Assembly: GCA_945643635.1 (NCBI GenBank)
Contig: CALZFC010000059.1
Location: forward strand, 2,463,659-2,527,658
Length of the DNA: 64,000 bases
Direction of reading: 5' to 3'
DNA from: Allodiplogaster sudhausi
Taxonomy: Eukaryota > Nematoda > Chromadorea > Rhabditida > Diplogasteridae
Shown piece by piece: positions 34,125-46,844 of this stretch. The translations under genes and the position numbers were made by a program. The notes below the pieces were generated by a model. It was not told where the DNA came from. It did no database searches and saw nothing but the letters and a program-made list of their open reading frames with translations. Position 1 is the stretch's first letter; every line of letters starts with the position of its first letter.

Positions 34125-37100
34125 ATGCGTCTCGGAGTGGTCTGCGTCCCACTTTTGTTGCTGTTTCTAGTGCTGCCGGTGTCGTCGGGGATCTCTGAAA
34201 TCGTCGACAAATTAAGAGACTTCTTCCAGACTCATTTCAATGGAACTGACGGCGCTGTTTGTTGATTTCTCCTCATTACTTCTGATTCTTGGTTTTCGTT
34301 TCGTTGACAATACGAAATATAAGAGATTCAAATACTTATGTAACATTTTCTAAATTTTACTTCTATATAGGACCTGATGGCCGCGAAACTAAATTCGACT
34401 GAAGGTGACAAGGAGTTGTCATGCAAGAGGCTCAAGGAGATCCGCAAGATGGTCATGGAAAAGCTTGTAAAATCGGAACACTCGAATATCGTCGGAGCTG
34501 TGCAACAGAAAGTTTTGCTGAAGAGCTTCGTCAAGGCATTTTTTCTTTTATCTCCTGCCGTTTCTTCTACAAATATTAATTCCCTCCGCTTAACTTAACT
34601 TTGTTCACGGCACACAAGGAATGTGCACTCATCTTTGCTGTCGATCTGGAGTTATTAGAATGGAGCGTGCGAAACAGAGAGGGAGAGAGGAGAAGAGACA
34701 GAGATGGGGAGAGGGAAGAAAGACAGAAAGAGACAGATATATAGAGAGGAGAGAGAGACGAATTCAAAAAGGGGACATGTCAGCTTGGGCGACAGCAGAG
34801 TGTGCGGCTCAGCAGGACATTTCAAATGAGGGTAGCAATGTGCTGCTCAACAGGACATTCCAAGTGAGGGAAGTAGGACATTCAGCACCAGGGGGAATGT
34901 CCTGCTCGCGTCGGTTAGAATGTCCTTCTCAGCAGGACATCCAATAAAGTATTCAACCCGAGAATTGAATGCTACGAACATTCTTTTTTCTGTGGGCATG
35001 AACAATATGGAGATGGTTAATAAACAAATGAAGAAGAGAAGAAATGCAAAGATGTTTAAATAGCAACAAATTAAAGATACAATTTTGTTGTATTCTTTCA
35101 GAAGATCCGTAGCGACATTCGGGCAACTGAAGATTCTATCTCTGAGGTGAACGAGAAGGCGAAGGTGGCTGAGAACTTCTACCAAGGCGACATGCTTCTT
35201 GTCAAGTCTCTGCTCTCTCTCTCTCTGTGCTCTCTCTCCCTCTCTCACGCTCTCTTCCTTGCTTTCCCAATCTTTCTCCCCCTGATGCTCTGTATCTCAG
35301 TCTTTCTCTATCTCTCTTTATCTCTATCTCCCTTACATCCCAATCATTCTCCCTCTCACATACTCTCTCTATTTCCCACACTCTCCAACTTCCCTCACTC
35401 TTCCAGGGATCAGTTGGATTTGCTGGATCCCCTTGTGTCTGAAGAAGAGAAGCGCGAGAAGCGTCAAGCCTACCGAGATGGCTCCTACCCCTTCAACATT
35501 TGGGGCGACACTGTCTACTACAACATCGAAGCGTCTCTCCGTCAGCTCATATATCTCTCTCTCCCTCCCTTTATCTCTTCGAATAATTTTCCTTCTATTT
35601 CTCTCTTCCCTCTCTCTCTTTCTACGTCTCCATCTCCCCCTCTCAATATCTTACAGGAACTATCCATGGAGTGTAGAAGCCGCGTGTGAAGAACAAACGC
35701 TAGAATTCCAGCATGATTTTGTAAAAAAAATTTCTGGCCGTGTGCTAGCACAGTATCGAAAAAACCAGACTTTATGAGTCTTTTTCTCTGTGTTTTCCTT
35801 CTCTTCCATCGAATATCCAGCATGGCTTGCTGATTCGCACCAAGTTATCATCGGTTGCGAGCCTTAGCTTTCGATTTATTACTTGGGTCTTAGCTTTCGA
35901 TTTTCACAGAGGGGGGCGTCTTAGCTTTCGATGCTCGGAGAAGGCTCCCCCTTCTCCAAAATCGAAATCTAAGACGCCCCCCACTTTCGCGGGCTCGAAA
36001 AATAATTTTCGAGAGCTAAGACTCGCGCCCGTTATCACCGTCTTTCTGATGGAATGAGAGAGGCATGGGGAGAAAATAAGTAACGGGTGATGACGTCACT
36101 CCCTAAATTCTACAGTGCAACTTTAGGAAGATGTGGTGTTTCTCCTAAGGGCCCATTCAGGACTCATTCTTACTTTTCATAACGATATTTCTAGTTGGGC
36201 CAGATAGTATTAGCAAAAATACAGCAACATTGAAATCACCATTGACATCTCCTTTACTCCTTCCATCTCTCAAACTCTTCTATTCTTATCTTCAGCCGCG
36301 CCGGCTGTTCGTGTTAGCCAACTCGCCATTGCCTTCTGGCAGAACAACACCTGCATCAACTTCGTCCAGAGCGCTACTGCACAAAATAGAGTTGGCAGAA
36401 AAATGAGAGAAAGGAGAGAAACTGAGAGAAAGAGAGAGAATAGTAGAGTGAGAGAGAGTGGTAGAAAGATAGAAATAGAAAGCCAGGGTAAAGATTCATC
36501 GAGTTACAGATCAGGTTCGTCAAAGGCGAAGGCTGCTTCTCTAGTGTCGGCAAGATAGGAGGTCATCAGTTGCTTTCCCTGGGCGCGGGATGCGAAACCG
36601 TCAGTGCTTGAGAGAGAAGTGAGCGTACAGAAAGGGTCAAGAGAGAGTGCGGAGTGCGAGAGAAAGAGAAAGAGAAGGATAGAGAGTGAGATATTGATTA
36701 AGGCAGTGATATGGAGAGGGATTAAGGAAGAGGGAGGGTGAGAGAAAGAGGTAAGAGAGAGAGAGAAAAAGAGGGAGAGATAGAGAAGGATAGAGAGAGA
36801 CAGAGAGAGAGAGAGATACAGAAAGATGGAGAGAGAGGGAGAGATAGAGAGTTAAAGAGAGAGAGAGAGACTGCGTGTTGCAGTTCCAGACGGCAGCGCA
36901 TGAGATTGGCCACGCCCTTGGCTTCTTTCACGAGCAGTCCCGCGTTGACCGAGACACTGCCATTACTGTCCAGATCGGAAACGTCGCTGTCAGTTCATTT
37001 CTGATATTCTCTTCCTTCTGACAGCTTCTCTTCATCTGTTTCTTTCTCTCTCCCTCTCTCTCTCTCTCGGTCATATTTATGTTTAGCCGAACTTAGTTGA

Positions 37101-37910
37101 CCAATTCAACAAGGAATCATCGGCAACCAACTTCAATTACGGCCTTCCTTATGACTACGGTAGCATCATGCACTACGGAGCAAAAAGGTCAGTTCATTTA
37201 ACCCTCATTTATGTTTCTCTTTTTTCGTCTGTCTCTCCCTCCCTCCCTCAGTCTCTCAATGATTGCAGTGCCTCTTATAATGATGCTCCTACGATGGTTG
37301 CCCGCATGCCGCAGTACCAGGATACGATGGGGTCATCGATCGTCTCCTTCATCGACGTATCCATGATGAATGAGCACTACAAATGCAAAGGTGGCAACTC
37401 TCATTCCGAAGGGGGCATCCATGATTCCCTCAATTCGACATCACTGACTTTCCTCCACTCTTCCCCCGACCATTCCTTCCCGCAACGACTTCTCTTCTGT
37501 CTTCCCCTGACCTTTTCCCCCATTGACTTCCCTCATCTCTTCCCCTGGCACTTCCCCCACAATCCCCCAAATGACTTTTCTGCAGCTCGATGCGCTAGCT
37601 CGGGAACCGTATGCCAGAATGGCGGATTTCCTCATCCGAGGGATTGCTTAAAGTGCCTTTGCCCTGCAGGATATGGCGGGGACACTTGCACACAGAGAGT
37701 AAGAGGAGTTGGGTAGACTGATAGAGAGAAAGAGAGAGGGAGAGAGAGTGAGAGGGCTGAGAGAGGGAATAGCTGTGTTGTTCAGCCGGAGGGTTGTGGT
37801 GCGACACTTACCGCGACGTCGACACCTCAGACAGTGAATGGAAATGTCGTAGTGGGAGCCACTAAGCAAGACGATTTCGTGTACTGCAACTGGCTCATTC
37901 AGGTTGAAGG

Positions 37911-37942
<32 letters not shown>

Positions 37943-38384
37943 GAGAGAGAGCGAGAGAGGCGAAGGAGAACAAAATGTTATGCGGAAAATAATGAAATAA
38001 TTGAGGCTCCGTCGGGTCGCAAAATCAAGGCAACAATTAGTGCGTACACGCCCCATGTGTGCAGCGATGGATGCACCATGGGAGGAGTCGAATTGAAGTG
38101 GCAGGCAAATCCACAGCAGACTGGCTCGCGGTCCGCACTTTCATTTGTCTCTCTCGCTCTCTCTCTCTTTCTCTCTCTTTCTCTCTCTCTCTCCTTCTCT
38201 TCATCTTTCCCCACTCTCTCTTCTTCTCTCTCTCCCTGATCTGTGATGTAAAAAGAAACTGTTCAGCTACTGCTGCTATTGGCATGTCGGGCAGTCTGTG
38301 ATTTCCGAAGGCAACGTCCTTCCGATCATTGGCTTTAACCGGCTGTGGACTGTGGGATTCAGCATTCAGTACGTCCTTGTATGA
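34125..38384 (+). CDS. Astacin zinc metalloprotease with EGF and CUB domains, 506 aa, intact copy B
   Basis: Secreted peptidase, NAS family. Exons: 34125-34256, 34371-34535, 35102-35205, 35407-35540, 36296-36390, 36510-36599, 36884-36988, 37087-37187, 37269-37390, 37586-37698, 37786-37902, 38006-38130, 38267-38384; 1521 nt with all phases closed. Order: signal peptide [20 protein letters not shown]; propeptide with basic cleavage site [10 protein letters not shown]; catalytic domain from about residue 135 with [23 protein letters not shown] (zinc ligands and Glu) and the Met-turn SIMHY; an EGF-like module ([17 protein letters not shown]); a CUB domain ([14 protein letters not shown] … [13 protein letters not shown]). 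Such domains suit matrix, cuticle or egg-shell processing; the substrate is unknown. Intron 2 has a GC donor, and exon 12 uses TTGAG as acceptor. Introns 2 and 4 carry insertions. Confidence 0.9.
34606..35000. mobile_element. Insertion in intron 2 of astacin B with AGGACATTC repeats
   Basis: About 390 bp absent from intron 2 of copies A and C. The ends are roughly inverted (CACAAGGAATGT against ACATTCTTTTTTCTGTG), and the body repeats AGCAGGACATT and its inverse AATGTCCTGC. It is probably a small non-autonomous element. Confidence 0.5.
35854..36032. mobile_element. Hairpin MITE in intron 4 of astacin B
   Basis: An inner hairpin at 35911-35982 pairs GGGGGGCGTCTTAGCTTTCG with its inverse. Outer arms GCGAGCCTTAGC and GCTAAGACTCGC pair too. 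TTAGCTTTCGAT repeats three times. Copies A and C lack it. Confidence 0.6.
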
Positions 38385-38612
38385 GGTGAGAAAGTCTCCT
38401 CAAAATTAACTTTAACACACTTTTAAGTTACGATACTTCATATCAACGTTACTTTCAGATGCGGCCGGGAAAAATGCTTCTGTGACATTCTTCCAGTGAG
38501 CCCTGTATTCATGATAAATCCTGCTCTATTTATACTGAGATATTTATATAGACTAGAATGAATAAAGAATGCAAGAAGGCCATTGAGTGGTTTGATATGA
38601 GAAGGGGTGGAT

Positions 38613-38714
38613 CTAGAAGGCAGCGGCAGTGATGTAGAGCCGGAAAAGGTTGGCAGGGGAGGTGGGCAGCCCGGTCAGGAGCAGCTTCCTTTTTTGGCGG
38701 ATGAAGCTGTCGAT
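38613..38714 (-). CDS. C-terminal exon fragment ending SPANLFRLYITAAAF
   Basis: A 34-codon open exon on the minus strand (IDSFIRQKRKLLLTGLPTSP, then ANLFRLYITAAAF and TAG), preceded by an AAG acceptor. It lies 229 bp after astacin B, convergent with it. The decayed relatives at 32382 and 54300-54410 hold the same place after copies A and C, so it was duplicated with the astacin. The upstream exons are missing, cut off by the MITE at 38800. Not recognised. Confidence 0.35.
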   Translation of the reverse strand: MDSFIRQKRKLLLTGLPTSPANLFRLYITAAAF

Positions 38715-38752
38715 CTTGGTGGAAGATGCACTTTTATTGCACGCTACTGAAC

Positions 38753-38799
<47 letters not shown>

Positions 38800-38805
<6 letters not shown>

Positions 38806-39193
38806 CTCTATTAGTACCCCCCCCCCTTTATTAGAACCCCCCTTTAATAGTACCCCCCTCTGAAAATGCCATTGAAAAATAGAACCCCCCTCAAATAGTC
38901 CCCCCCTAATAGTCTATCACTTCACCTCTAGATTTGCCTCGTATAGATCCTGGAGGCGTGGGATGCCCTTACCAATGATCTGATGCCAAATTCATGATAA
39001 ATCTGTTGTAAAACGGATATTCCAGTGATGATTCCATTGAATTCGGGCTACGATTCCTCTTTTTTTGGGAATGAAATATTGTTATTAAACTTTTAGTGTC
39101 TCACATTGAAAAATAGAACCCCTCCTTCTAATAGTGCCCCCCTCTCGCAAGGGTATTGAAAAATAGAACCCCCGGGGGTACTAATAGAGAAAA

Positions 39194-39195
<2 letters not shown>
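38800..39195. mobile_element. 396-bp MITE inserted in a TA microsatellite
   Basis: Inverted ends TATTTTCTCTATTAGTACCC match over about 22 bp. The interior holds repeated TTGAAAAATAGAACCCCC and AATAGTACCCCC blocks. TA repeats flank both sides. The matching place in unit 2 (about 54745-54775) has only the TA run, that is, an empty site. Confidence 0.8.
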
Positions 39196-39236
<41 letters not shown>

Positions 39237-39406
39237 ATATTAAAGAGAATATTAAAGGGATTTGAAAAAAAGAATGCTTATTACCCATTTTCTCATTCTG
39301 GTCATATGTAAATTGCTGTAAGTCTAGCTCTATAAATAAACAAATAAATCATGCACTCGATTTGTACTTGATATGTTTGCATGATTGCGAAAATAATTAA
39401 ATAATT

Positions 39407-39561
39407 TCATAATTTTTCGCCAACTCCATTTTCTTCTTCCTTCTCATTCATCTGAGCTTCTTCCTCGGCGACCGGTCGACTCTCATCTCCGCTCCCTCGC
39501 TTCGTCTGCTCCGGTCTGAAGGCGCTTCTGCTCGGCGCGCTTAGCGCCGCAATACTCGCGC
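39407..39561 (-). CDS. Possible terminal exon, duplicated at 54930-55084
   Basis: An open 155-nt exon follows a TTAG acceptor and reads ASIAALSAPSRSAFRPEQTK, then an acidic tail ending EEENGVGEKL and TGA. The copy in unit 2 has the same length and no stop. Upstream exons were not found. An alternative frame (EYCGAKRAEQKRLQT) also looks coding but stops early here. Confidence 0.3.
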
Positions 39562-40031
39562 CTAATTCAACATAATCAAGGTATCTTTAAAATAATGCAT
39601 TTATTTTATGTATAAAAGGAAAGAAAAGTTAAGTGCTTAATTTGAGAAAGAGAGAACGAAAAGAGAGGGAGAAAGTGAAAGCGGAGGAAGATGATAGGAA
39701 AAATAGGTAAACAGGGTAGGAATACCGTTTAGTATGGGCTAGGTAAAAGCGAACAACGTAAATAAGGGGTGATAAGGACAGTCTGACTGGGTACACTTAA
39801 GAAATTCCTGCCAGTGAAGCACCTTACAAATCGAGGATTTTTTTATTTTTCCATATCAAAAGGCCAATCATGAACCTTATAATTTAATCGTTTCTAGTAT
39901 TCCTTTGGAGCGCTCATGTTAACCTCTCGAATAATTCATTTTCCCTTCAATTAAACAGTCATTTTAACTAAAGTAGTAGATAAATAAACATATAATTTCC
40001 TTGCATGACGTCTTTCTTTTCAGCGACGAGA

Positions 40032-41942
40032 ATGACCAGCTGCGATCTGTGCGGTAAAACATTTAACCAACAGATCGACGTCTATTACCATCTCAAGCAG
40101 AAACACGATGAACACGAAACAGCGATTGCAGTTCGTATGCAGAATCATAGACAAGGTAAAATTACTTGGGAAAAAGGAACGCAGTTAGAAAATCAGTCGA
40201 AAAGTTGTGATTTAGCAGAAAAAATTTGAAATGAATGGTTCTAATTTGAGATAGCAGTGCTAGTATGAAATAGCAGTGCTAAGTGTGTCGTTCTATTTTC
40301 AGTGCTGAGACTGGTTAGCTGCGATCTGTGCGGGAAGGCATTTGGCAAAAAGTGCAACCTAAACAGTCATTTCAAGAGAGTGCACAGCGACAACGAAGCA
40401 GCCGTCTCAGCTTGTACGAATGGCACTTCCGTGCCGTGCTTCGTTCTCGGGTGTCCTTGGATGGGCATGGCATACCCGTTCGTTTCTTCTTTTCGATTCC
40501 TTTATATGCTCCTGTTTCCAATCAATACTTTAGCAACATAAATAGGTGTTCTTCCCACAAATCTTTGGGATTATGAATGGTTCATGCTTCCAGAGATCTC
40601 TGTGATCATGCAGCTGCTGCGCACGCTGAACTGGATGACTTCTCCATGAAGCGCGCGCAGTTCAGAAACGCCGAAGAACACCAGGTTACCAGGAAAGCCG
40701 ACGGCCTAGACAAACATTTTCAGAGTCATCCTTCTCGTTTAAAAAAAATGTTTTCCCCTCACTCTTCCTTCCTCTGTGTTCTTCCTAGTCTCCAAATGGA
40801 GGACGCCCCATTTGGAGACTAGGCGGGGAGGCGCAGTGAAAGCGCATCTCTCCCATGTTGACATGCTGTCTTCTTCAAAAATGGCTCGATGACGACATCG
40901 AAGGCTGCAAAACTTGGTCGATGGTTTGCCGTCGCAAGATTCAACACTACCAGAAGAAGGTATTCAGAAAACAATTACTTTATCCAGCAGAGCTAAAATA
41001 TATCTCTAGGTCTCACGTTTGCCAGGGATGCTCCCAAAAATTACACTGGAAAACCTACATACCATCCCGAAAAAATGCATAAAAACACTCGAAATAATCA
41101 GATTTTCGGAACATTTTTGGGCAAATGTGCCTGCCTGTAGCTTCCCGCTTTCTGTGCGTCCAACAAAATTTAAAGGGTGACGGACCGTATTTAAACACTG
41201 ACTATCGCTCTGAGCCGCTATTTAGCCTTCTTTCTCTTTCTTTGTTGCTTTTTCAGGTACGTGTGATGAGGTATTTTAAATGTGTTATTTCAGGTAAAAT
41301 GCATAAAAAGATTCGAAATCATTCGAGTTTTGGAATATTTTTGGCAAATGTGCTAGGTACTTGTGATGAGGAATTTCAAATGTGTTGTTTCAGGTGCTTG
41401 TGAGGTTTCTGAGATGTAAGTGGGAGAAGAGCGAGCGTGCGCGTACTCATCGAGACATTTCTTTTGTCAAGGATGAATTCATCTGCCCGTCGCATTGCAC
41501 GGCAAGCTGTTATGGATCTTATCTTTTATCCGTCTGTCAAATTGCGAGAGAAAATAAACTTTTTTTCCTAATTCCTATGTATTATGGCACGTTTTAAGGA
41601 GCGTTATTACATGGATGGATCAGTGTCGGTAGAATACTCAATTGGACATTTTCACGAGGTAAGATCAAGCCAGCGGCCCATGTTCGGGGTCGACCAGAAG
41701 CCCGTTGGTGCAATGTTTATAATGATGATACTTTAACAATTTAAAATATATGTTTTCTTTTTCCCCAATTAAAAATAATGTCTGATTTAAGTAATAAAAA
41801 AAAAGAAACATCATTATTTTAGGCCGAAATTCATCATAAGCTGCCCGCCGTCGAAGCGATGGAAGATTTGAAGAATCGTCAAGAAGTGCAAGAGCGTCGT
41901 ATCCAGGAAGCGCTCATCAGAAGGCACCTCCATTCCTCTTGA
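40032..41942 (+). pseudogene. C2H2 zinc-finger gene, copy 1, splice site lost
   Basis: Exons 40032-40155, 40303-40477, 40594-40684, (40879-40959), 41394-41531, 41599-41658 and 41823-41942 parallel copy 2. Fingers 1 (CDLCGKTFNQQIDVYYHLK…H) and 2 (CDLCGKAFGKKCNLNSHFK…H) are intact. Two defects: the acceptor before 40879 reads TTCAA where copy 2 has TTCAG, and the exon matching 57343-57495 is missing, with the preceding exon shortened to 60 nt. If the fourth exon is skipped (81 nt) the frame is kept, so a shorter protein of about 235 aa is possible. Confidence 0.6.
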
Positions 41943-42386
41943 AGTTCTCGGGATTCATGAAAGCTGCTCTTCCATATGAGTTACGATGTCTAAAGGAACA
42001 TCAACAAATAATTTACTTCCTCTTTGAGATTGTACAGTCAATTTCTTCATTCTCTTGTACTGTAATAGCGAAGCGTCAAATGTATATTAGATTATTCTGT
42101 GAATACACCTCTATTCTTATTTTGTGTTTTACTAGTTGTTATCTTAAGGTTGTTTTTTAACCCGCCCTATTATATGGGTCTTGAACCGCCCCCTAAGCCT
42201 TTTTTTATTATTGTAGTGCTCTTGCAGAATGGCAACAATATTTGTCTGCTTCAATATTTTTGCTGAAGTTCCTCCTTCTTTTAGGCACAATATATACAGA
42301 GTAAAGTCCCATTAAATCACGCTAGTCACACAAAAAAGAGGAAGCGCGACTGGCAGTATACTGATATATCAGATTATAATTCGTAG

Positions 42387-42470
42387 TCATTCAGCATTGA
42401 CGACCATCCATAAGTTGCAAGGACATGAGGCAGGAATTTGCCATTCGTTGCAGTCCTTGCCGTTCGGCAT
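42387..42470 (-). CDS. Short Cys-rich exon, copy 1
   Basis: The ATG follows a TTTTTTTAG acceptor directly and opens 27 codons: MPNGKDCNEWQIPASCPCNL, then WMVVNAE and stop. The copy in unit 2 starts identically placed at 58589 and keeps all four Cys. Possibly the 5' coding exon of a small secreted or remnant gene; no partner exon found. Confidence 0.3.
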   Translation of the reverse strand: MPNGKDCNEWQIPASCPCNLWMVVNAE

Positions 42471-43791
42471 CTAAAAAAAATTGGCACATGGAACAAACAA
42501 ATCCGGAGAACTTTTCTAACATAAGCGGACGCCAAAAATTGAAGAGCATCATTACATGAGCAAGAAACTCAACAGTTATCGATTTGTATTTTCTTGACCA
42601 TTGTCTCGCCTCTCAAACAATAAGTGACATGCTCTCGCGTCCTTGTGCCAGCAGGCAAAAATGCGCGAATTCAAGAGTGATGGCTTCTTTAAAGGAATCA
42701 TGCACCGAATCATTCTACAGTAGTATATTAGGTTCATTTTGAACGCGCGCCCTCAAATATTTGGTCATTCTTCGGCTTAGGGAGCATGTGAAATAGGGGA
42801 GTTGCTCACAGCAACTGTAAAAAAAATTTGACCGAGCCTTAGTTTGCGGTATTGTAACTACATACATATCAAGCAGAAATTTTTTTAAAACTTGCTGGAA
42901 GTACTTTTTAGAAAAACGCGACTAAACTCACGTTAATAAAACACATATATTACTACGAAAGGATCGTCACAAACTTCTTCGCTTACACGCTGTGCTTTCG
43001 TGAGTAGCCAATGACTCTGCTCAACATGCTTTTCGACCATCAACGAACTACATACATCAATATGTCAGGGTATATTTTAATATTTCTCTACCAAAAAAGT
43101 ATCCATAAAAGTAAAAGTGCTATAAATGAACATATTCTAATCGTTTTCTATATCACAGTAGTGATGGAGTGATCATATCAATAAGAATCTATTTTATTAT
43201 CACTACAATTATACATACAATCTCAATAAATGGTACCAAATTTAAGTTAGAATTAATTTATGATTCTTTAAACGTGTGATCAAATTAAAAATGTGAGATG
43301 CTTTGTGTCAAGATTGTGTCTTGTTTTCGCATTCTCTCTTAATTGTAGACATATGATATCTTCACATACTATGTGAATGCCCATTAATTGCCAGACTACG
43401 GGTGATGTGAGAAAGACAGGTGTAGATTGAGAGAGCGAGAGGGAAATGGAGAGAGGGAGAGAGAGATAAAAAGAACGGGATGTCTAACGAAAACATGTAA
43501 TTATCGGGACTATGGTTTTGCATGAAGAGTTGACTTCCCTCCGCGGTCATTCGTCTCCTACACGTTGGCTGCTCATAGTATTCATCAGATTGTCAGCCAT
43601 TTACGATTAGATATCATTGAAAAATGCTCATATTATGAAATATAAGAAATAAAAAAAACATTTTACCAAACTTATTCCTTTCCATTGAGTTGCGTTTTCT
43701 CCGATATTTCTATAAGAAATTATAATTTTTACTAAACATATTCCTTTCCATTGACTGAAAGAAGTGTTTTCTCGGAGATTTCTAGTCAAAG

Positions 43792-46023
43792 ATGGCTCGG
43801 GAGTTTCCACGCGAGATGCTGTGCGTGCTGCGTGTTCTGCGCGGCGTCATCTGCAGCATTTGTGTTGCTCTCAACGTCGTCGCCGCCTTCGCCATCCTCC
43901 GCCACAGCGACCGTCGAGTGGGCGTCTATCGCTTTCTGCTTGCTGCGCTTGTTGTATATGCTCGTTTCCCTTCTTCTTTTTTTTCCTAAAATAACTTATT
44001 GTGCTTCAAATATTGTATAACGGAATATTTTTTAATGAATTTTTTCCCTTTCTCTCTCACTGTTCCAACAATCTCTTACGGAAGATAAGCCAGCTCCTGA
44101 ATGACGTCACTTTCGATCTCTTGGCTCGCTACACCTTCTTCCCGCCTCTCTTCTGCTTCTACGTCGACAGTTCGATCTCTTTCCCAGCCATCTGGCAGCT
44201 GTCACTGGCCAGGCTGGTATTTGCACATCCTCATAATACATATGTAGTATGTATGTAATTACATCTTACGAAGAAGAAAAATCACAGAAATTCTCAAGGG
44301 CAGTCAAATATGCGCAGGTAGCCTTGATGTGCTTCGTTTTAAAGTGTTTAAGTCTAATCAATCAGTCAATTCCACCAGTCAATTGTCTTCAGGTCTTGAG
44401 TTTTACGACGGCCGCATCAGGCCTCGTCATATTTGCTGCCTGTTTCATCTATCGGCACCAGGTATGTATTTTGTTGCCTAATTTTATCATCTTTTTTATT
44501 TTAATAATTTTTTTATTTCAACTTGAAAAGAAATTCTTGAGCATCTACAATTGCCGGGCTCGCGCTGGCGCCTGTCGAAGTGGCCGCTGGCGGGCGCCTA
44601 CGGCGCACCCGTGGCTGTTATATCTGCGGTTGCTGTTCTTATGACCCTCATCGCGCGTCCAATGTCGCTAAGACAGCTCTCATCTGAACATGTTGGTATC
44701 TTCAATAGCGCCTTCGTAGCTTAGTCCGAAGTGCGGACGTTACATATGTACATATATGTACGCGAACTTTACTTATGCTATAGCGTGATACCTCAGAGAA
44801 ACCCTTGACCGCTGATGATTATGTTCAAAAGCGCTGAAGAATCGCGGAAATATCTCGGACTTTCTAGATAGTGCAATATAGCGTTGATCAGCTATATCAT
44901 GAAAATCTCTCGTTCACGTTGAAATACTTACTCGCAGTTTCTCCAACATTGTCGATTGTCCCTCATTTTTTGACAGTTGGAATGGTTTGTATGGAAGAAT
45001 TCTTGTAGGGATTTCACAGACTAAGCGACCTGGAAGCCAGCCAATTCTTGTGTATGGACCACGCTGGAATTCGTGTGTGGTCGGGTACGCGGTCTTATTC
45101 GCATGATTGAATGCTTACTTGGGGTGCACATTTCGAGCAATCAACTTTAAAAAAAAACGACATTTTCAACGAGTATTTGCTTGACGCACCAATTTCGCAA
45201 CATTGTTAAACCCTGATATTGGCTCTGTTATTTATGGCAATAATAGATGTGAATAAAAAATAAATTAAATAATGCTCTCGCTTTTCTTTTTTTTTTCGGC
45301 GGTCTAGTGCTTTCGCTCACAATAAAGATTGCCTTCGGAGCCGCGCTCTCCTTCCACATCCGCCGCATCATGACGTCAGCGTCTGCCGCCGTCCATTTGT
45401 CCCCGAGCGGACTCGCCTTCCAGAAGCGAATCTTTCTCAGTCTCGTGGCTACGGTGAGCCATGAGGGAAAGAGAGAAAGGAAAGAAGCAAATGCAGATCG
45501 CGGTGCCGTCGACTTTCATACTCTTTCCAATCTTCACCTTGGTTGCGCTATTAAATCTCAAGATTGAGAACAACGGTATGATGGCAACTAATGATTTTAT
45601 TTAGTTTTTTTTTAAAGATATTGTCTTACGATTCAGTTAACAAAAATAAGTCATGTGTTTGTCCAGCTGTCCTTGTTTTTAAGAAAAAGGTTGGTGGGAA
45701 AAGTGACTTTGTATTTATTTTTGCGGCGAACATTTTGCATTAATTTATTTTAAACTTGGAATTAGCCCTAAATTCAAGGAGAAACAGCGAACTGCATCAC
45801 TCATTGTCAGGGATGAATGTGATTTTATTGCCATATTTAATGATAGTTAGTAACCCTGTATAAAAGTCCCTGTATGTAACTTCCGTACGCAGCTCTAGCG
45901 GCCACGTCGATGGTCGTGTACTCCTTACACTCGCTGGCGCAGTCGCTGACCATCCTCCTGAGCACGAGCAGCTACCGACGATTCGCTGCCCACCTTTGCA
46001 GGCGACTTTTACATCTAGGCTGA
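43792..46023 (+). pseudogene. SRH/STR-like 7TM chemoreceptor, copy 1, frameshifted in exon 5
   Basis: Exons 43792-43950, 44085-44216, 44393-44461, 44542-44695, 45308-45575 and 45893-46023 match copy 2 in place and, except exons 5 and 6, in length. Exon 5 is 268 nt against 276, an 8-nt net loss in the intracellular loop after SLVAT, which breaks the frame before the sixth helix. The last exon stops earlier (LLHLG, TGA at 46021). The first four exons are clean, so the damage may be recent or an assembly error. Confidence 0.6.
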
Positions 46024-46844
46024 CCTCATAAAAGAGTCGTAAATGTCTCGATATGACCACTCTTGGGAACATTATTATCAGAAGCTGGTTTGTATTTAGA
46101 GATGGGTGCACTCTGTGGTCATACGCGTCTAGTGACCAATCCTACTTATTTTCTTGGTTGGCTTGTCATATTAGTCTTCATACTTTTGTGATGAAAAATA
46201 CACAAATGCATATGACCGAAAGTTCAAAGTTCGCAACTGACCTTGGCCGTAGGCTGCTTTTTCTGGATTGCTCTCGAAGGACAAATTCTAGTTTCTTGAC
46301 AACATAATTGTGGGAATGACACAGTTCCATCCTGTTTTAATAAATCTCTTTGGGAAGCAGAAAAAGGGTAATGAAAGCAGTGGGATTGCTACACCAAAAG
46401 TTTGATAACTATTTCAAGACTGAAATTTTAATGTACAAATTTCAATCGGTTTTCAATGTTCTTACGTTTAACCTGCGCAGATTAACGCTTCATATTTTAA
46501 CATTGTGCTGTTATTATTGCCATGCTCTACACATCAGCTGTTGAATTTGCGTTTTCTGTTGTTCTCACGTTCAGAAACTTCTCTTAAAGGAATTTTCTCA
46601 GAAGTATGCCAGTGACGTTCTCGAAGCCCATAAATAACCTCACGCGAGCACTTACGAATGCTAAATTATAGCAAGTCCTTTTATTTGCAAACCGAACAAC
46701 TGCTTCCATTTTCAACCGCCAACTCTTCATTCAATTCATTTTTGTCATTCCCAAGTGAACGATTCTATTCATATGATCAAATGATGTCAAAAAGGGCGAT
46801 AACAAACTGGAATACTTCATGTCTTTATCGTGGTGGAGGGGGGT

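Larger units (their letters stand above)
33580..46745 (+). repeat. Segmental duplication, unit 1 (astacin B, zinc finger 1, receptor 1)
   Basis: Gene order, exon lengths and intergenic sequence match 49060-62845 from the 5' flank of astacin (AGATTAAAG…AATTCGG) through to the stretch GCAAGTCCTTTTATTTGCAAA after the receptor. Differences include several insertions in intron 2 and intron 4 of astacin B, a MITE at 38800-39195, and loss of one zinc-finger-gene exon here. Confidence 0.85.

Noticed and set aside
43628..43810. 60-aa minus frame METPEPSLTRNL
   Set aside because: It overlaps the first exon of the receptor on the other strand and has no support of its own.
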